Shown here: positions 18,524 through 28,571 of the stretch, one piece after another | How the letters are laid out: each line of letters opens with the position of its first letter | Position numbering within the stretch: position 1 is the stretch's first letter | Source of the DNA: Ectothiorhodospiraceae bacterium | GTDB taxonomy: Bacteria; Pseudomonadota; Gammaproteobacteria; Nitrococcales; Aquisalimonadaceae | Assembly: GCA_020831885.1 (NCBI GenBank) | Contig: JAFIFU010000003.1 | Span: forward strand, 84,199 to 148,198 | Direction of reading: 5' to 3' | Length of the DNA: 64,000 bases | Notes under the pieces: model-generated | What the model was told of the DNA's origin: nothing | Databases searched by the model: none | What the model saw: the letters and a program-made list of their open reading frames with translations, nothing else | Program-made: the position numbers and the translations under genes

Positions 18524-19798
18524 TCACCCAGCCTGCCGGCACCCGGGTGTTCGGCGCCGAAGAACTTCCTCCACGGTGCGGAAGGAGCCGAACACCACAA
18601 CCTGATCACCCGGTGCCAGCGCTGAATCCAGGCGCGGAATCAGTTCCGCCGGCGGCCCTTCCCCGAGCACGGTCTCAGCCTCCAGCCATCCCCGCAGCGC
18701 CTCCGGGGTCCAGGCATCCGGATCCGGCAACCGCATCAGGTACCAGCCATGGAAACAGCCGCGCAACGGGGCGATCACGGCCTCCGCGTCCTTACGCGCC
18801 ATCAACGCGAACAGCGCCACCCGGCGCCCGCTCGCCGGCTGCGCTGCCAACAACTGGGCCAGCACCCGGGCACTGTCGGCATTGTGCGCCACATCCAGCA
18901 CCCAGTCCACGGGACCGGGCAGGTGCTGCATGCGTCCGTCCAGTCTTGCATGGCCAAGGCCGTGGGCAATGCTCTCGCCGATCAGGGGGAGGCGGGGTGA
19001 CAACAGCTCCAGTGCCCGCAGCACACCGGCGGCATTGGCGTATTGCACGGCACCCTGCAGGGCCGGCGGCGGCAGGTGGTCCAGGCACCAGCGATGTCCG
19101 GTGTACCGCCAGCGGCCGTCAGGCGCCGTCTCCACGTGATAATCCCGGCCGGCCACGGAGAGCGGTGCCCCCACCTCCCGCGCATACCGTTCCACGCTGG
19201 CGGGCATGTCGCCACCGGAGAACACGGCGGGGCGGTCCCGCCGGAAAACACCCGCCTTCTCCCGCCCGATACTCTCCCGGTCGCGGCCGAGCCATTCTGC
19301 ATGGTCCAGACCGATGGACGTCACCAGCGCCACATCCGCGTCCAGGACGTTCACCGCATCGAGACGTCCGCCCAGTCCGACCTCCAGCACCATGACATCC
19401 ACGGAGGCATCCCGGAACAGCCAGAGTGCCGCCAGGGTGCCGAACTCGAAATAGCTCAGGGTACGTGTACCACGGGCGCGGTCCACGGCATCGAAGGCGC
19501 GCAGCAGCGCCCCATCGGAAACCGGTTCCCCATGGATGCGAATGCGTTCGTTGTAACGCAGCAGGTGCGGGGATGTATAGCCGCCGACCCGATAGCCGGA
19601 AGCCCCCAGAATCGCCTCGGCATAGGCCACCGACGCGCCCTTGCCATTGGTTCCGGCCACTGTCAGCACGGGACAGCCGGGGGTCAACAGGTCCAGATCC
19701 GCGGCCACGGCGCGGACGCGTTCCAGCCCCGGATCAATGGCCCGGGGGTGCAACTGTTCCTGCCAGGCCAGCCAATCATCCAGACGCTGGAAACGCAT
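18524..19798 (-). CDS. folC: Bifunctional folylpolyglutamate/dihydrofolate synthase
   Basis: Adds glutamate to dihydropteroate and extends the polyglutamate tail of folates. The Mur-ligase P-loop TVAGTNGKGASVAY lies near residues 45-58, and YTSPHLLRYNERI, the folate-binding region, follows. GLGGRLDAVN near 140 and SIGLDHAEWLG near 160 are further family motifs. The length is 424 residues as expected. accD-folC order is canonical and the genes are 16 bases apart. Confidence 0.97.
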   Translation of the reverse strand: MRFQRLDDWLAWQEQLHPRAIDPGLERVRAVAADLDLLTPGCPVLTVAGTNGKGASVAYAEAILGASGYRVGGYTSPHLLRYNERIRIHGEPVSDGALLRAFDAVDRARGTRTLSYFEFGTLAALWLFRDASVDVMVLEVGLGGRLDAVNVLDADVALVTSIGLDHAEWLGRDRESIGREKAGVFRRDRPAVFSGGDMPASVERYAREVGAPLSVAGRDYHVETAPDGRWRYTGHRWCLDHLPPPALQGAVQYANAAGVLRALELLSPRLPLIGESIAHGLGHARLDGRMQHLPGPVDWVLDVAHNADSARVLAQLLAAQPASGRRVALFALMARKDAEAVIAPLRGCFHGWYLMRLPDPDAWTPEALRGWLEAETVLGEGPPAELIPRLDSALAPGDQVVVFGSFRTVEEVLRRRTPGCRQAG

Positions 19799-19814
19799 GC
19801 CGGTACTCCCGGGT

Positions 19815-20708
19815 TCAGGCGTGCTGCAAGCGCTTCACATCGGGCGACGGTGACTGCAACAGCATGGCCAGCACCCGCGCGATGCGATCACGCATCTCGC
19901 GCCGGTCGATGATCATGTCGATGGCCCCGTGCTCCAGCAGAAACTCGGCCCGCTGGAAACCTTCGGGCAAGGTTTCACGGACCGTCTGTTCGATCACCCG
20001 GGGCCCGGCGAAGCCGATCAGCGCCCCCGGTTCTGCCACGTTCACATCGCCCAGCATGGCCAGGCTGGCCGACACACCCCCCATGGTGGGGTCCGTCAGC
20101 ACGGACACATAGGGCACGCCGCTGTCCTTCATCCGCCGCAGGGCCGCACTGGTCTTGGCCATCTGCATCAGCGAGAACAGGGCCTCCTGCATCCGGGCAC
20201 CGCCACTGGCGGAAAAACAGACCAGCGGTATACCCTCCTCCAGGCTGATCTCCGCAGCCCGGACAAAACGCTCTCCCACCACCGAGCCCATGGAACCCCC
20301 CATGAACTCGAAATCGAAGGCACAGGCCATCACCGGCATGCCATGCAACTGTCCGCGCATGGCCACCAGTGCATCGTCTTCACCGGTCGCCTTCTGCGCC
20401 TGGGACAAGCGGTCCTTGTATTTCTTGCTGTCCCGGAACTTGAGGACATCGACGGGTTTCACCTCGCGGCCGATCTCGCTGAAAGACGCCTCATCCAGGA
20501 AGGACTCCAGCCGCGCGCGGGCCCGGATACGCATATGGTGCCCGCACTTGGGGCAGACCTCCAGCGAGCGCTCCACCTCGGGCCGGTAGAGCACCGCATT
20601 GCAGTCCGGACACTTGGTCCAGAGGCCCTCCGGCACGCTTCGGTTCCTGGACTTCTGATCCGCATCAGTCCGGATCCGGGAGGGCATCAATTTCTCAAAC
20701 CAACTCAT
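19815..20708 (-). CDS. accD: Acetyl-CoA carboxylase carboxyltransferase subunit beta
   Basis: With AccA it transfers the carboxyl group from biotin to acetyl-CoA, making malonyl-CoA for fatty acid synthesis. The N-terminal zinc ribbon has Cys33/36 and Cys52/55 (CPDC...CPKC). The crotonase-like core includes the acyl-CoA oxyanion region SGGARMQE and [13 protein letters not shown]. Its 297 residues are typical. It is 15 bases downstream of trpA in the same orientation. Confidence 0.98.
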   Translation of the reverse strand: MSWFEKLMPSRIRTDADQKSRNRSVPEGLWTKCPDCNAVLYRPEVERSLEVCPKCGHHMRIRARARLESFLDEASFSEIGREVKPVDVLKFRDSKKYKDRLSQAQKATGEDDALVAMRGQLHGMPVMACAFDFEFMGGSMGSVVGERFVRAAEISLEEGIPLVCFSASGGARMQEALFSLMQMAKTSAALRRMKDSGVPYVSVLTDPTMGGVSASLAMLGDVNVAEPGALIGFAGPRVIEQTVRETLPEGFQRAEFLLEHGAIDMIIDRREMRDRIARVLAMLLQSPSPDVKRLQHA

Positions 20709-20723
20709 TGTCTCGTCCCCTGA

Positions 20724-21545
20724 TCAGGCAGTCCGCACATGGGCCGCGTCCATGGCGTGGCGCATGGAACCCAGCAGACGCGTCACGGCTTCAACGGCAC
20801 CTTCGGGATCGTCGGCCCGCGCTTCGATCTGTTTCACCAGCGCGCTACCCACCACCACCGCATCGGCGACCCGGCTCATCCGCGCCGCCTGCTCCGGCTT
20901 GCTGATGCCGAAACCAACGCCCACCGGCACGCCGGTGATCCGGTGCAGCCGCTCCACGCGTTCAGCCACCGCGTCGATATCCAGCGACGCCGAACCGGTG
21001 ACCCCTTTCAGCGACACATAGTAGACGAAACCCCGCGCATGCTCGCAGATAAGCCGCATACGCTGCTCTCCCGTGGTGGGCGCCACAAGGAAGATCGGAT
21101 CCAGCCCGGCATCCGCGAGGCAGCCGCTCAGGTCACCCATCTCCTCCGGCGGCATGTCCACGGTAAGCACGCCATCCACGCCGGCAGCCTTGGCGGCTTC
21201 GGCGAAGGCCATGTGCCCCATCACCTCAATGGGATTCATGTAACCCATCAGCACCACCGGCGTCCGCTGATCTGTCTGACGGAAGGCTTTCACCATCCCC
21301 AGGACATCACGCAGCCCCACGTGATGCTTCAGGGCCCGTTCACAGGCCAGTTGGATCACCGGTCCGTCACCGATGGGGTCCGAGAACGGCACGCCCAGCT
21401 CCAGGATATCCGCCCCCGCCTCCACCAGCCGATGCATCAGGTCCACGGTGACATCCGGGTGCGGATCACCTGCGGTCACGTAGGGGATCAGGGCTTTGCG
21501 CCCGGCTTCCCGCAACTCGCGGAAACGTGTCTCGATCCGGCTCAT
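20724..21545 (-). CDS. trpA: Tryptophan synthase alpha subunit
   Basis: Cleaves indole-3-glycerol phosphate to indole and glyceraldehyde 3-phosphate. The active-site region [17 protein letters not shown] (about residues 48-64) is intact, as are [10 protein letters not shown] and GVGFGIS in the phosphate-binding half. The length is 273 residues. Its start overlaps the trpB stop by 4 bases, indicating coupled translation of the two subunits. Confidence 0.98.
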   Translation of the reverse strand: MSRIETRFRELREAGRKALIPYVTAGDPHPDVTVDLMHRLVEAGADILELGVPFSDPIGDGPVIQLACERALKHHVGLRDVLGMVKAFRQTDQRTPVVLMGYMNPIEVMGHMAFAEAAKAAGVDGVLTVDMPPEEMGDLSGCLADAGLDPIFLVAPTTGEQRMRLICEHARGFVYYVSLKGVTGSASLDIDAVAERVERLHRITGVPVGVGFGISKPEQAARMSRVADAVVVGSALVKQIEARADDPEGAVEAVTRLLGSMRHAMDAAHVRTA

Positions 21546-22759
21546 AGCTCGATTCCTTCCAGCGTGGCCACGGTATTGATGTCCTTGTCGCCGCGGCCGG
21601 AGAGGTTGACCAGAATTCGCTTGCCCGGCCCGAGCTCCGCCGCCAGCTTGCCGGCGTAGGCCAGTGCGTGGGCGGACTCCAGGGCGGGGATGATACCTTC
21701 CGTGCGCGTGAGCGCATGGAAGGCAGCCAATGCTTCATCATCGGTGACCGTCACGTAGCGGGCGCGCCGGATATCCTTCAGCCAGGCATGTTCCGGCCCC
21801 ACACCGGGATAGTCGAGTCCGGCGGAGATGGAATGGGTCCCGATGATCTGGCCGTTCTCGTCCTCCATCAGGTAGGTCCGGTTGCCGTGCAGCACCCCCG
21901 GCTTGCCGGCACACAACGGTGCCGCGTGTTCCCCGCTCTCGATGCCGTGACCACCCGCCTCCACGCCGTACATGGCCACGTCGGCATCGTTCAGGAACGG
22001 ATGGAACAGCCCGATGGCATTGGACCCGCCGCCCACGCAGGCCACCAGCGCATCCGGCAAGGCGCCGGTGCGATCCAGCATCTGCTGCCGGGCCTCGCGG
22101 CCGATGATGGACTGGAAATCCCGCACCATCATCGGATACGGATGGGGGCCGGCCACGGTTCCGATGATGTAGAACGTATCGTCTACGTTTGTCACCCAGT
22201 CCCGCATGGCCTCGTTGAGCGCATCCTTGAGCGTCCGTGTACCGGAGGTCACCGGCACCACCTCGGCCCCCAGCAGCCGCATGCGGAAAACGTTGGGTGC
22301 CTGGCGCTGGATGTCTTCGGCGCCCATGTAAACCACGCACTCCAGCCCCAGCCGCGCCGCGATGGTGGCAGTGGCCACCCCGTGCTGACCGGCTCCGGTC
22401 TCCGCAATCACCCGCTTCTTGCCCATGCGGGCGGCAAGCAGAGCCTGCCCAATGGTGTTGTTGATCTTGTGCGCGCCGGTGTGGTTGAGATCCTCGCGCT
22501 TCAGGTAGATCTCCGCACCGCCGATCTGGCGGGTCCACCGCTCAGCCAGGTACACGGGGGATGGTCGGCCGACGAAGTCCACACAATCCCGGTCGAACTC
22601 GGCCAGGAAATCCGGATCGTCGCGGTACCGGGCATAGGCCTCGGTGAGTTCGTCCAGCGCGTCCATCAGGGTTTCGGGGACGAAGCGGCCGCCATACGGA
22701 CCGAAATGACCGTCTGCGCTGGGGAACTGGGCGAAATCGATGGCTTCAGACTTGGACAC
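21542..22759 (-). CDS. trpB: Tryptophan synthase beta subunit
   Basis: PLP enzyme joining indole and serine to tryptophan. PLP lysine is Lys98 in the conserved [20 protein letters not shown] and the phosphate-binding GGGSNAIG are present. At 405 residues it is a TrpB1-type protein. It overlaps trpF by 14 bases upstream and trpA by 4 bases downstream. Confidence 0.98.
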   Translation of the reverse strand: MSKSEAIDFAQFPSADGHFGPYGGRFVPETLMDALDELTEAYARYRDDPDFLAEFDRDCVDFVGRPSPVYLAERWTRQIGGAEIYLKREDLNHTGAHKINNTIGQALLAARMGKKRVIAETGAGQHGVATATIAARLGLECVVYMGAEDIQRQAPNVFRMRLLGAEVVPVTSGTRTLKDALNEAMRDWVTNVDDTFYIIGTVAGPHPYPMMVRDFQSIIGREARQQMLDRTGALPDALVACVGGGSNAIGLFHPFLNDADVAMYGVEAGGHGIESGEHAAPLCAGKPGVLHGNRTYLMEDENGQIIGTHSISAGLDYPGVGPEHAWLKDIRRARYVTVTDDEALAAFHALTRTEGIIPALESAHALAYAGKLAAELGPGKRILVNLSGRGDKDINTVATLEGIEL

Positions 22760-23369
22760 GGTGGACCTCTTTCATGAAATTGGCGATGCGATCGGCATCC
22801 TTCCTGCCCGGCGATGCCTCCACCCCACTGCTCACATCAACAGCCCAGGGGTGGGTGCGGGACACAGCCTCCGCCACGTTGTCCGGCGTAAGCCCCCCTG
22901 CAAGAATCAGCGGCCTGTTCAGTTGCCCGGGAATGGCCCCCCAGTCAAAGACCTTGCCGGAACCGCCGCGTTCACCCGGCGCATGGCTGTCCAGCAGGAA
23001 GCCCGCCGCTCGGGGGTGTCGCCGGGCGTACCCCAGCGGATCACCGACCCCGCCCATGGGGATGGCCTTGATGTAGCGCCGGGCAAACGCCCCGCAGAAA
23101 TCCGGCGCCTCGTCACCGTGGAACTGCAGCAGGTCCACCGGCAACGCCGTGGTGACCTCCCGCACCAGCTCCGGCGCCGGGTCAAGAAACAGGGGAACCA
23201 CCGTCACGAAGGGCGGCAGGGCATCCACAATCGCCCTGGCCGTGGCCACGTCTATGGCTCGTGGGCTTGGCGGATAGAACACCAGGCCGATGGCATCCGC
23301 CCCCAGGCGGCAGGCCACCAGGGCATCTTCGACACAGGTCAGACCACAAATCTTGACGCGGATACGCAA
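22746..23369 (-). CDS. trpF: Phosphoribosylanthranilate isomerase
   Basis: Isomerises phosphoribosylanthranilate in tryptophan synthesis. The N-terminus [16 protein letters not shown] contains the catalytic cysteine (KICG). The catalytic aspartate is in FLLDSHAPG, and [10 protein letters not shown] plus [12 protein letters not shown] bind phosphate. I favour TTG at 23369 (MRIRVKICG, 207 residues) because it matches family length; ATG at 23459 would add 30 residues without homology. Neither has a strong ribosome site. The 173-base gap up to truA may hold a promoter or leader, though I see no Trp-rich leader peptide. Confidence 0.93.
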   Translation of the reverse strand: MRIRVKICGLTCVEDALVACRLGADAIGLVFYPPSPRAIDVATARAIVDALPPFVTVVPLFLDPAPELVREVTTALPVDLLQFHGDEAPDFCGAFARRYIKAIPMGGVGDPLGYARRHPRAAGFLLDSHAPGERGGSGKVFDWGAIPGQLNRPLILAGGLTPDNVAEAVSRTHPWAVDVSSGVEASPGRKDADRIANFMKEVHRVQV

Positions 23370-23542
23370 GGGAACGTTCTCGATGACCGTGGACGGAAAC
23401 CGGGGAAAGCCCCCGATGGTAAGGAAATGCGCCGGAATTGTCACGGAAGCCGTACACATGACGCGACGGCGCCGAAGCGGAACCCGCCGCCCGGTTCGCC
23501 ACCGCCGGCAACCACCGGGGCGTGGAAACGCCTTCTGAACCC

Positions 23543-24334
23543 TCAGTAGCCAAACACCGGAGGCGCCGGCGGCGCCGGCAACCGGAAGTGCTCCGGATAA
23601 TGAGCGGCGACCAGATACAGACCGCCGGCCGGCGCCGTCACGCCCGCCGCCGTCCGGTCCCGGGCCCGCAGCACCTCGTCCACCCAGGAGGGTGGCTGCT
23701 CCCCCGCACCTACCGTGATAAGGGTCCCTGCGATATTGCGCACCATGTGGTGGAGGAAAGCATTCGCGGTCACGTCCAGGCAAACGAAGTCACCCTGGCG
23801 CTGGACACTGATGGCGAACACCTGCCGCCGGGCATGCCGGGCCTGACACTGCGCGGCACGGAATGAGGAGAAATCGTGCTCTCCCACCAGGCACCGGGCT
23901 GCGGCGTCCATGCAGGAGGCATCCAGAGGTTTCCAGGTCCAGGCCACCCGGCCGTCAAGCAGCCCCGGACGTACCGGACGATCCAGGATCACGTACCGGT
24001 AGCTCCTGGCCGTGGCCGAAAAGCGCGCATCGAAATCGTCGGGTACCGGCCTGGCCCAGGGGACCGCGATATCATCCGGGAGATTGCTGGTGACACCAAG
24101 GCGCCAGCCGTGGTCGGAGCGCCGGGCGTCAGTATCGAAGTGAATGACCTGCCCCAAGGCGTGCACACCGGCATCGGTCCGGCCGGCACAGGTCACCCGC
24201 ACCGGGTGATCGGCCACCCGGGCGATAGCGCGCTCCAGCGCCTCCTGCACCGAACGCGCGTGACGCTGCGCCTGCCATCCGGCATAGCGGCGGCCGTCAT
24301 ACTCCACACCCATGGCGATTCGCATCGGCGCCAA
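23543..24334 (-). CDS. truA: tRNA pseudouridine synthase A
   Basis: Modifies uridines 38-40 in the anticodon stem-loop of tRNAs. Catalytic Asp54 is in the family motif CAGRTDAGVHALGQ. FLHHMVRNIAGTL near residue 195 is also diagnostic. The length is 263 residues. It is separated from fimV by an intrinsic terminator, so it and trpFBA-accD-folC downstream are likely to start a new transcript. Confidence 0.97.
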   Translation of the reverse strand: MAPMRIAMGVEYDGRRYAGWQAQRHARSVQEALERAIARVADHPVRVTCAGRTDAGVHALGQVIHFDTDARRSDHGWRLGVTSNLPDDIAVPWARPVPDDFDARFSATARSYRYVILDRPVRPGLLDGRVAWTWKPLDASCMDAAARCLVGEHDFSSFRAAQCQARHARRQVFAISVQRQGDFVCLDVTANAFLHHMVRNIAGTLITVGAGEQPPSWVDEVLRARDRTAAGVTAPAGGLYLVAAHYPEHFRLPAPPAPPVFGY

Positions 24335-24348
24335 CCCTCAATCAAAAG

Positions 24349-24378
24349 AGCCTGGCCGGGTTACCCCCCGGCCAGGCT
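24349..24378 (-). terminator. Intrinsic terminator after fimV
   Basis: Perfect 12-bp arms (AGCCTGGCCGGG at 24349-24360, its complement at 24367-24378) with a 6-base loop. On the minus strand the stem is followed by CTTTTGATT, a short U-tract. It separates fimV from truA. Confidence 0.85.
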
Positions 24379-24405
24379 CGCGTGTTCCCGGATATGGCAG
24401 GCGGT

Positions 24406-26964
24406 TCAGGTCTGCTCCAGCAGCTCCTCCGCCTCCTGCTTCTGGACGTTGCTGCCCTCCTGGAGGACCTCCTCCAGCAGACTGCGGGCACCCTCGCCAT
24501 CGCCCATCTCCAGATAGGCCCGTGCCAGGTCCAGCTTGGTGCTGTTCTCGTCCGCGTCCTCGAACAGGCCATCGCCCTCGTCCTCAGCCCCGGACGACCC
24601 GGCATCGGCTGTGTCCGCCGTTGCCGAGGCACCACCGAAATCCAGGCCATCGGAGCCTTGCTCCGCCTGACGGGGTTCATCGGAGGGCGCCTCATCCAGG
24701 TCGAAATCCAGATCGAATTCCTCGTCCGTATCCCCGGCCGGAGCGTCTCCCGTTTTTTCCTCTCCAACCGGTTTCTCGGACGGGATGTCCGCATCGAGAT
24801 CGAAGTCCAGTGAAAGGTCCTGACCCTCATCAGCCCGAGGCGTATCCGCGTCCGGAGTTTCGCCGGGCTCATCGCTGAGGGCGAACTCCAGGTCCGAGAA
24901 ATCATCCTCCGCCTCAGCGGGTTCGGCCAGGGCGGATTCCAGGTCGGACAGATCATCCTCGCCAGCCGGCGGGCGGCCGCCCTCCCCCGGTTCATCGAAA
25001 TCAACCGGCGGATCCCCCGCCGGTGCGGCAAACTCCAGGGTCTCAGGCAAGGCGTCGGGCGTCGTTCCGGATGACTGATCCGACGCAGCCGCGAAGGTGC
25101 TCTTCTCCGGCACCGGGTCATCCAGATCGAACGCCTGATCCAACCGGGCGTCGTCCTCACCGAACAAGGGGTTCTCCGGCGCCACCTGCGCTCCCATGTC
25201 CCGGGCCTGCTGCCAGACCGGATCGGCGGTTCCGTCCACCTGCCCGTACAGGGTCTGGGCTTCCGCCTCGAACGCCGGCCGATCCTCCCGCAGCGCATGC
25301 ACTTCCAGCAGTTTCAGCCGCAATTCCTTGTTGTCGGACTCTGACGCCAGCGCGGCCTCCAGTGTGTCCCGGGCATCATCGTACCGGCCATAGCCCATGT
25401 ACGACTCCGCCTGGACCAGAGGATCATCCTCTGCATCTTCGGCCCCGGCCACGGCAGCGACCCCGGTGGCGGCGGCCGCGGCACCGGACGCAGCCACCGC
25501 CGGCTGCGCAGCTGCCGGGGCAAGATCGTCCTCCTCCAGCTCGGCCTGATCCGCCGCAGCCTGCCGACGGCGGCGGATCAGCATAAACAGGGCCAGCAAC
25601 ACCAACAGCACGGCCGCCGCCAGACCCAGCAACCGCGGATCCTCCCAGGGGGCGGGCTGCGCCGGCGCGACCTGCTCATCAAAGGCCGGCCGGGCGGCCG
25701 CCGGTGCCGGAGCGGCGGCAGGCTCCGCCTCCCGCGCCTCGGCCTCCGCCACCGCCGGCGCATCGTCAGCCGCAACTGCCTCAGGCTCGGACTCCGGTAC
25801 CACGGCCGGTTCGGTCGCGGTATCACCCGCTCCCGCAACGCCGGGGTCAAGATTCAGGTCCAGCATGCGCTCCAGGGCCTCCACCCGCTGGCGCATCTCC
25901 GCGGCCATCTGGCGCAGTTCCTCGTTCTCGGCGCGCAGACCGGCCGCTTCCTCCCGGGTCAGCGTCAACTCCTGCTGAAGCTGCGCCAGGGCTTCCGGCG
26001 AAGCCTGCAGTTCATCGTCGGCAAGGGATGCCGCCGCGTCCTCACCACCGGCATCCGCGGGCGCCACCACCTGCAGGCGTCCGTCCTCATCCACCAGCGC
26101 GGGATCGTCAACAGCGACAGCGTCTTCCGGCGCCGGTTCGGCGACCTCCTCAGCAACCTCCTCCGGTGCCGCCGGCGTGCGTCCGGCTTCCCATTGTTCC
26201 ACCTGTCGGGCGAATTCCCGGCGTGCCTCCGCGGCGGACATGGACGCGATTTCGGCCCGGTCCGGAACCCGCAACACGGCTCCGGCGTGCAGATTGTTCA
26301 CATTGCCGTCACCGAAGGCTCCCGGGTTGGCCCGAAGCAGGGCCATCATCATCTGCTGCACGGTGACGGATTCGTCCGGTCGGGTTTCCAGGGCCACGTC
26401 CCAGGCCGTCTGGTTGCGGCGTACCGGGCCGTATTCCCGGGAACCGGTGGGCGCGGCCTCCTGGCGCACCGGCGCACGGGCGGGGGCAGCGGTGGCGGCC
26501 TCCGGCGTCGGCTGCCGGGCGGCCGGGGCGTCCGCAACCGTGCCGGGGGCCGGTGCATCACCGGTCGGCGCGTGCACCGGGGGATCCAGCAGCAGCGTGT
26601 ATTCACGCATCACGCGGCCGCCCGGCCAGCGTGCCTCCACCAGAAAGGCCAGAAACGGCTCACGGACCGGCTCTTCGGTGCTGACCACGATGTACGGCTG
26701 CCCGTCGTGCACTTCCACGTCGAAGGCCAGGCGCGACAGGATGAACGGCCGATCCAACCCGACGCGCTGGAATGCCTCGCCTGAAGCAAGACGGACCTGC
26801 AGGGATTCAAGGTCATCCCTGGATGCCGACAGGACCGGAATTCGGGCCTCCAGGGGCTGATTGAGGGCAGACCGGGTTTCGACGTTGCCAAGCCCGACGG
26901 CCAAGGCCAAGGTGGGCAGCGAGGAGAGGAGCAATGCTGAAATCAGCGTCAGACTGCGAGTCAT
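24406..26964 (-). CDS. fimV: FimV-like peptidoglycan-binding polar protein
   Basis: Large protein organising polar type IV pilus and motility functions in Pseudomonas-type bacteria. ATG at 26964 follows AAAGGGA and gives 852 residues. The layout is: signal peptide 1-23 (LLLSSLPTLALA); FimV N-terminal domain to about 130; LysM-like region near 195-255; acidic linkers; a coiled coil near 335-370; one membrane segment near 455-475 followed by RRRR; and a very acidic cytoplasmic half with TPR-like helices. The protein ends in the FimV C-terminal motif (LDLARAYLEMGDGEGARSLL). Position between asd and truA matches Pseudomonas. Confidence 0.93.
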   Translation of the reverse strand: MTRSLTLISALLLSSLPTLALAVGLGNVETRSALNQPLEARIPVLSASRDDLESLQVRLASGEAFQRVGLDRPFILSRLAFDVEVHDGQPYIVVSTEEPVREPFLAFLVEARWPGGRVMREYTLLLDPPVHAPTGDAPAPGTVADAPAARQPTPEAATAAPARAPVRQEAAPTGSREYGPVRRNQTAWDVALETRPDESVTVQQMMMALLRANPGAFGDGNVNNLHAGAVLRVPDRAEIASMSAAEARREFARQVEQWEAGRTPAAPEEVAEEVAEPAPEDAVAVDDPALVDEDGRLQVVAPADAGGEDAAASLADDELQASPEALAQLQQELTLTREEAAGLRAENEELRQMAAEMRQRVEALERMLDLNLDPGVAGAGDTATEPAVVPESEPEAVAADDAPAVAEAEAREAEPAAAPAPAAARPAFDEQVAPAQPAPWEDPRLLGLAAAVLLVLLALFMLIRRRRQAAADQAELEEDDLAPAAAQPAVAASGAAAAATGVAAVAGAEDAEDDPLVQAESYMGYGRYDDARDTLEAALASESDNKELRLKLLEVHALREDRPAFEAEAQTLYGQVDGTADPVWQQARDMGAQVAPENPLFGEDDARLDQAFDLDDPVPEKSTFAAASDQSSGTTPDALPETLEFAAPAGDPPVDFDEPGEGGRPPAGEDDLSDLESALAEPAEAEDDFSDLEFALSDEPGETPDADTPRADEGQDLSLDFDLDADIPSEKPVGEEKTGDAPAGDTDEEFDLDFDLDEAPSDEPRQAEQGSDGLDFGGASATADTADAGSSGAEDEGDGLFEDADENSTKLDLARAYLEMGDGEGARSLLEEVLQEGSNVQKQEAEELLEQT

Positions 26965-27408
26965 GGCATTCCCTTTTCTAGCGAGCCGCATCGATGCTTC
27001 CACCTTGTTAGCTGACCCGGTCCTCTGGACTGTTGTCGGTTCCATTCAGAGCAGGGCATTCCGGGCCCCGGTCCGGGTTCACCGCATTGCACGCCACGAT
27101 CCAGATACAGCTTCGAGACGTTCCGAAACGCGTATCAGGTTGCCCCAATACGGGCCACGATGCTGTGAACCGCCGCACAGACGCCCGCAACGCCACCACC
27201 CCGAGCTGGACAGTTCACCGACGGCGCGCGGACCGGCGGCCCATGCGGGTGCGATGGATCAGCGCCTTGCCCCCTCCAGACATGACCCTGTTTCGCACAT
27301 TATCCGGCAGGCTGATGAAATTCAAACCTCTTTTCGGGATTCAAGGAAGCGCTGACATGAACCGGCCCCGGGCGTGACCGCGTGAATACGTGAGCGCTTC
27401 CTCACAGG
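26965..27408. other. 444-base gene-free region between fimV and asd
   Basis: No convincing gene on either strand. On the minus strand GATAAT (27299-27304) could be a fimV -10 box, but its -35 partner is weak. The left part is GC-rich with short inverted repeats near 27060-27080. At 27344-27402 there is an inverted repeat whose first arm matches the start of the dispersed repeat family. No reading frame there looks coding. Confidence 0.5.
27344..27402. repeat. 10-bp inverted repeat with repeat-family start sequence
   Basis: AGGAAGCGCT (27344-27353) and AGCGCTTCCT (27393-27402) are perfect inverted copies separated by 39 bases. The left arm continues GA, so GGAAGCGCTGA matches the first 11 bases of repeat copies A, B and D, but the similarity stops there. 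It may be a decayed or very short, two-ended member of the family, or simply the asd terminator. It lies 6 bases beyond the asd stop. Confidence 0.5.
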
Positions 27409-28521
27409 TCAGTACCCGTCCCGCAGGATACGGAGCATGCGGCGCAACGGCTCCGCGGCGCCCCAGAGCAACTGATCCCCCACCGTGAATGCGGACAGGT
27501 ACTCGCCCCCCATGGCCAGCTTGCGCATGCGCCCCACCGGAATGGTCAGCTTGCCGCTCACGGCCGCCGGGGTGAGTTTCCGGAGGCTGTCGTCCTTCTC
27601 GTTTGCCACCACCCGCACCCAGTCGTTGGCCTCGCCAATGATCTGGTGGATCTCGTCCAGCGGCACATTCCGGGTCAGCTTGATGGTCAATGCCTGGGCA
27701 TGGGAACGCATGGCGCCGACCCGCACGCAGATACCGTCGATGGGGATCGGATTCTGACTGCGACCCAGAATCTTGTTGCTCTCGACGCCGGCCTTCCATT
27801 CCTCCTTGCTCTGGCCGCTGTCCAGCTTCTTGTCGATCCAGGGCAGCAGGCTGCCGGCCAGCGGAAACCCGAAGTGCTCGTCCGGATAGTCATCGGAACG
27901 GATGGCGTCGGTGACCGCCCGATCCAGCGCCAGGATGGACGTGGACGGATCCAGCAGGCCATCCGAGGCCTTGTGGATATAACCCATCTGGGACACCAGT
28001 TCCCGCATGTTCTGGGCACCGGCACCGGAGGCCGCCTGGTAGGTCATGGGGCTGATCCATTCCACCAGCCCCTGGCGGAACAGGCCACCAACGGCCAGCA
28101 GCATGAGGCTGACCGTGCAATTGCCGCCCACATAGGTCCTGATGCCCTTCCGCAATCCGTCCTGGATCACGTCCAGGTTCACCGGATCCAGCACGATGAT
28201 GCTGTCATCGGCCATGCGCAGCGTGGAGGCGGCATCAATCCAGTAGCCGTCCCAGCCAGCCTTGCGCAGATCGGCGTACACCGCCGACGTGTAGTCGCCG
28301 CCCTGGCAGGTGATGATGGCATCCATCCGCTTGAGTGCATCAATGTCCTTGCCGTCCTGGAGGACGTTCTCGCCCTTGCCCACATCGGGGCCGGCCTGGC
28401 CGGCCTGGGAGGTGGAGAAGAACACCGGCTCGATGTCCCGGAAGTCATCTTCTTCCTGCATGCGCTGCATGAGCACGGAACCCACCATGCCACGCCAGCC
28501 TACGAATCCTACGCGATTCAT
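27409..28521 (-). CDS. asd: Aspartate-semialdehyde dehydrogenase
   Basis: Reduces aspartyl phosphate to the semialdehyde for lysine, threonine and methionine synthesis. The NADP-binding start is VGFVGWRGMVGSVL, which marks the gammaproteobacterial long-type enzyme. Catalytic Cys135 is in GGNCTVSLM. The length is 370 residues, compared with 367 in E. coli. It is 50 bases downstream of leuB in the leuCDB-asd order known from Pseudomonas. Confidence 0.97.
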   Translation of the reverse strand: MNRVGFVGWRGMVGSVLMQRMQEEDDFRDIEPVFFSTSQAGQAGPDVGKGENVLQDGKDIDALKRMDAIITCQGGDYTSAVYADLRKAGWDGYWIDAASTLRMADDSIIVLDPVNLDVIQDGLRKGIRTYVGGNCTVSLMLLAVGGLFRQGLVEWISPMTYQAASGAGAQNMRELVSQMGYIHKASDGLLDPSTSILALDRAVTDAIRSDDYPDEHFGFPLAGSLLPWIDKKLDSGQSKEEWKAGVESNKILGRSQNPIPIDGICVRVGAMRSHAQALTIKLTRNVPLDEIHQIIGEANDWVRVVANEKDDSLRKLTPAAVSGKLTIPVGRMRKLAMGGEYLSAFTVGDQLLWGAAEPLRRMLRILRDGY

Positions 28522-28571
28522 TGTCTTACCTCTCTGATCTCAGAGTGAATGCGGGCAACGGTGCGGCGCGC

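Noticed and set aside
23370..23542. A trp attenuator or leader peptide upstream of trpF
   Set aside because: No short frame with tandem Trp codons and no terminator/antiterminator pair was found in the gap.
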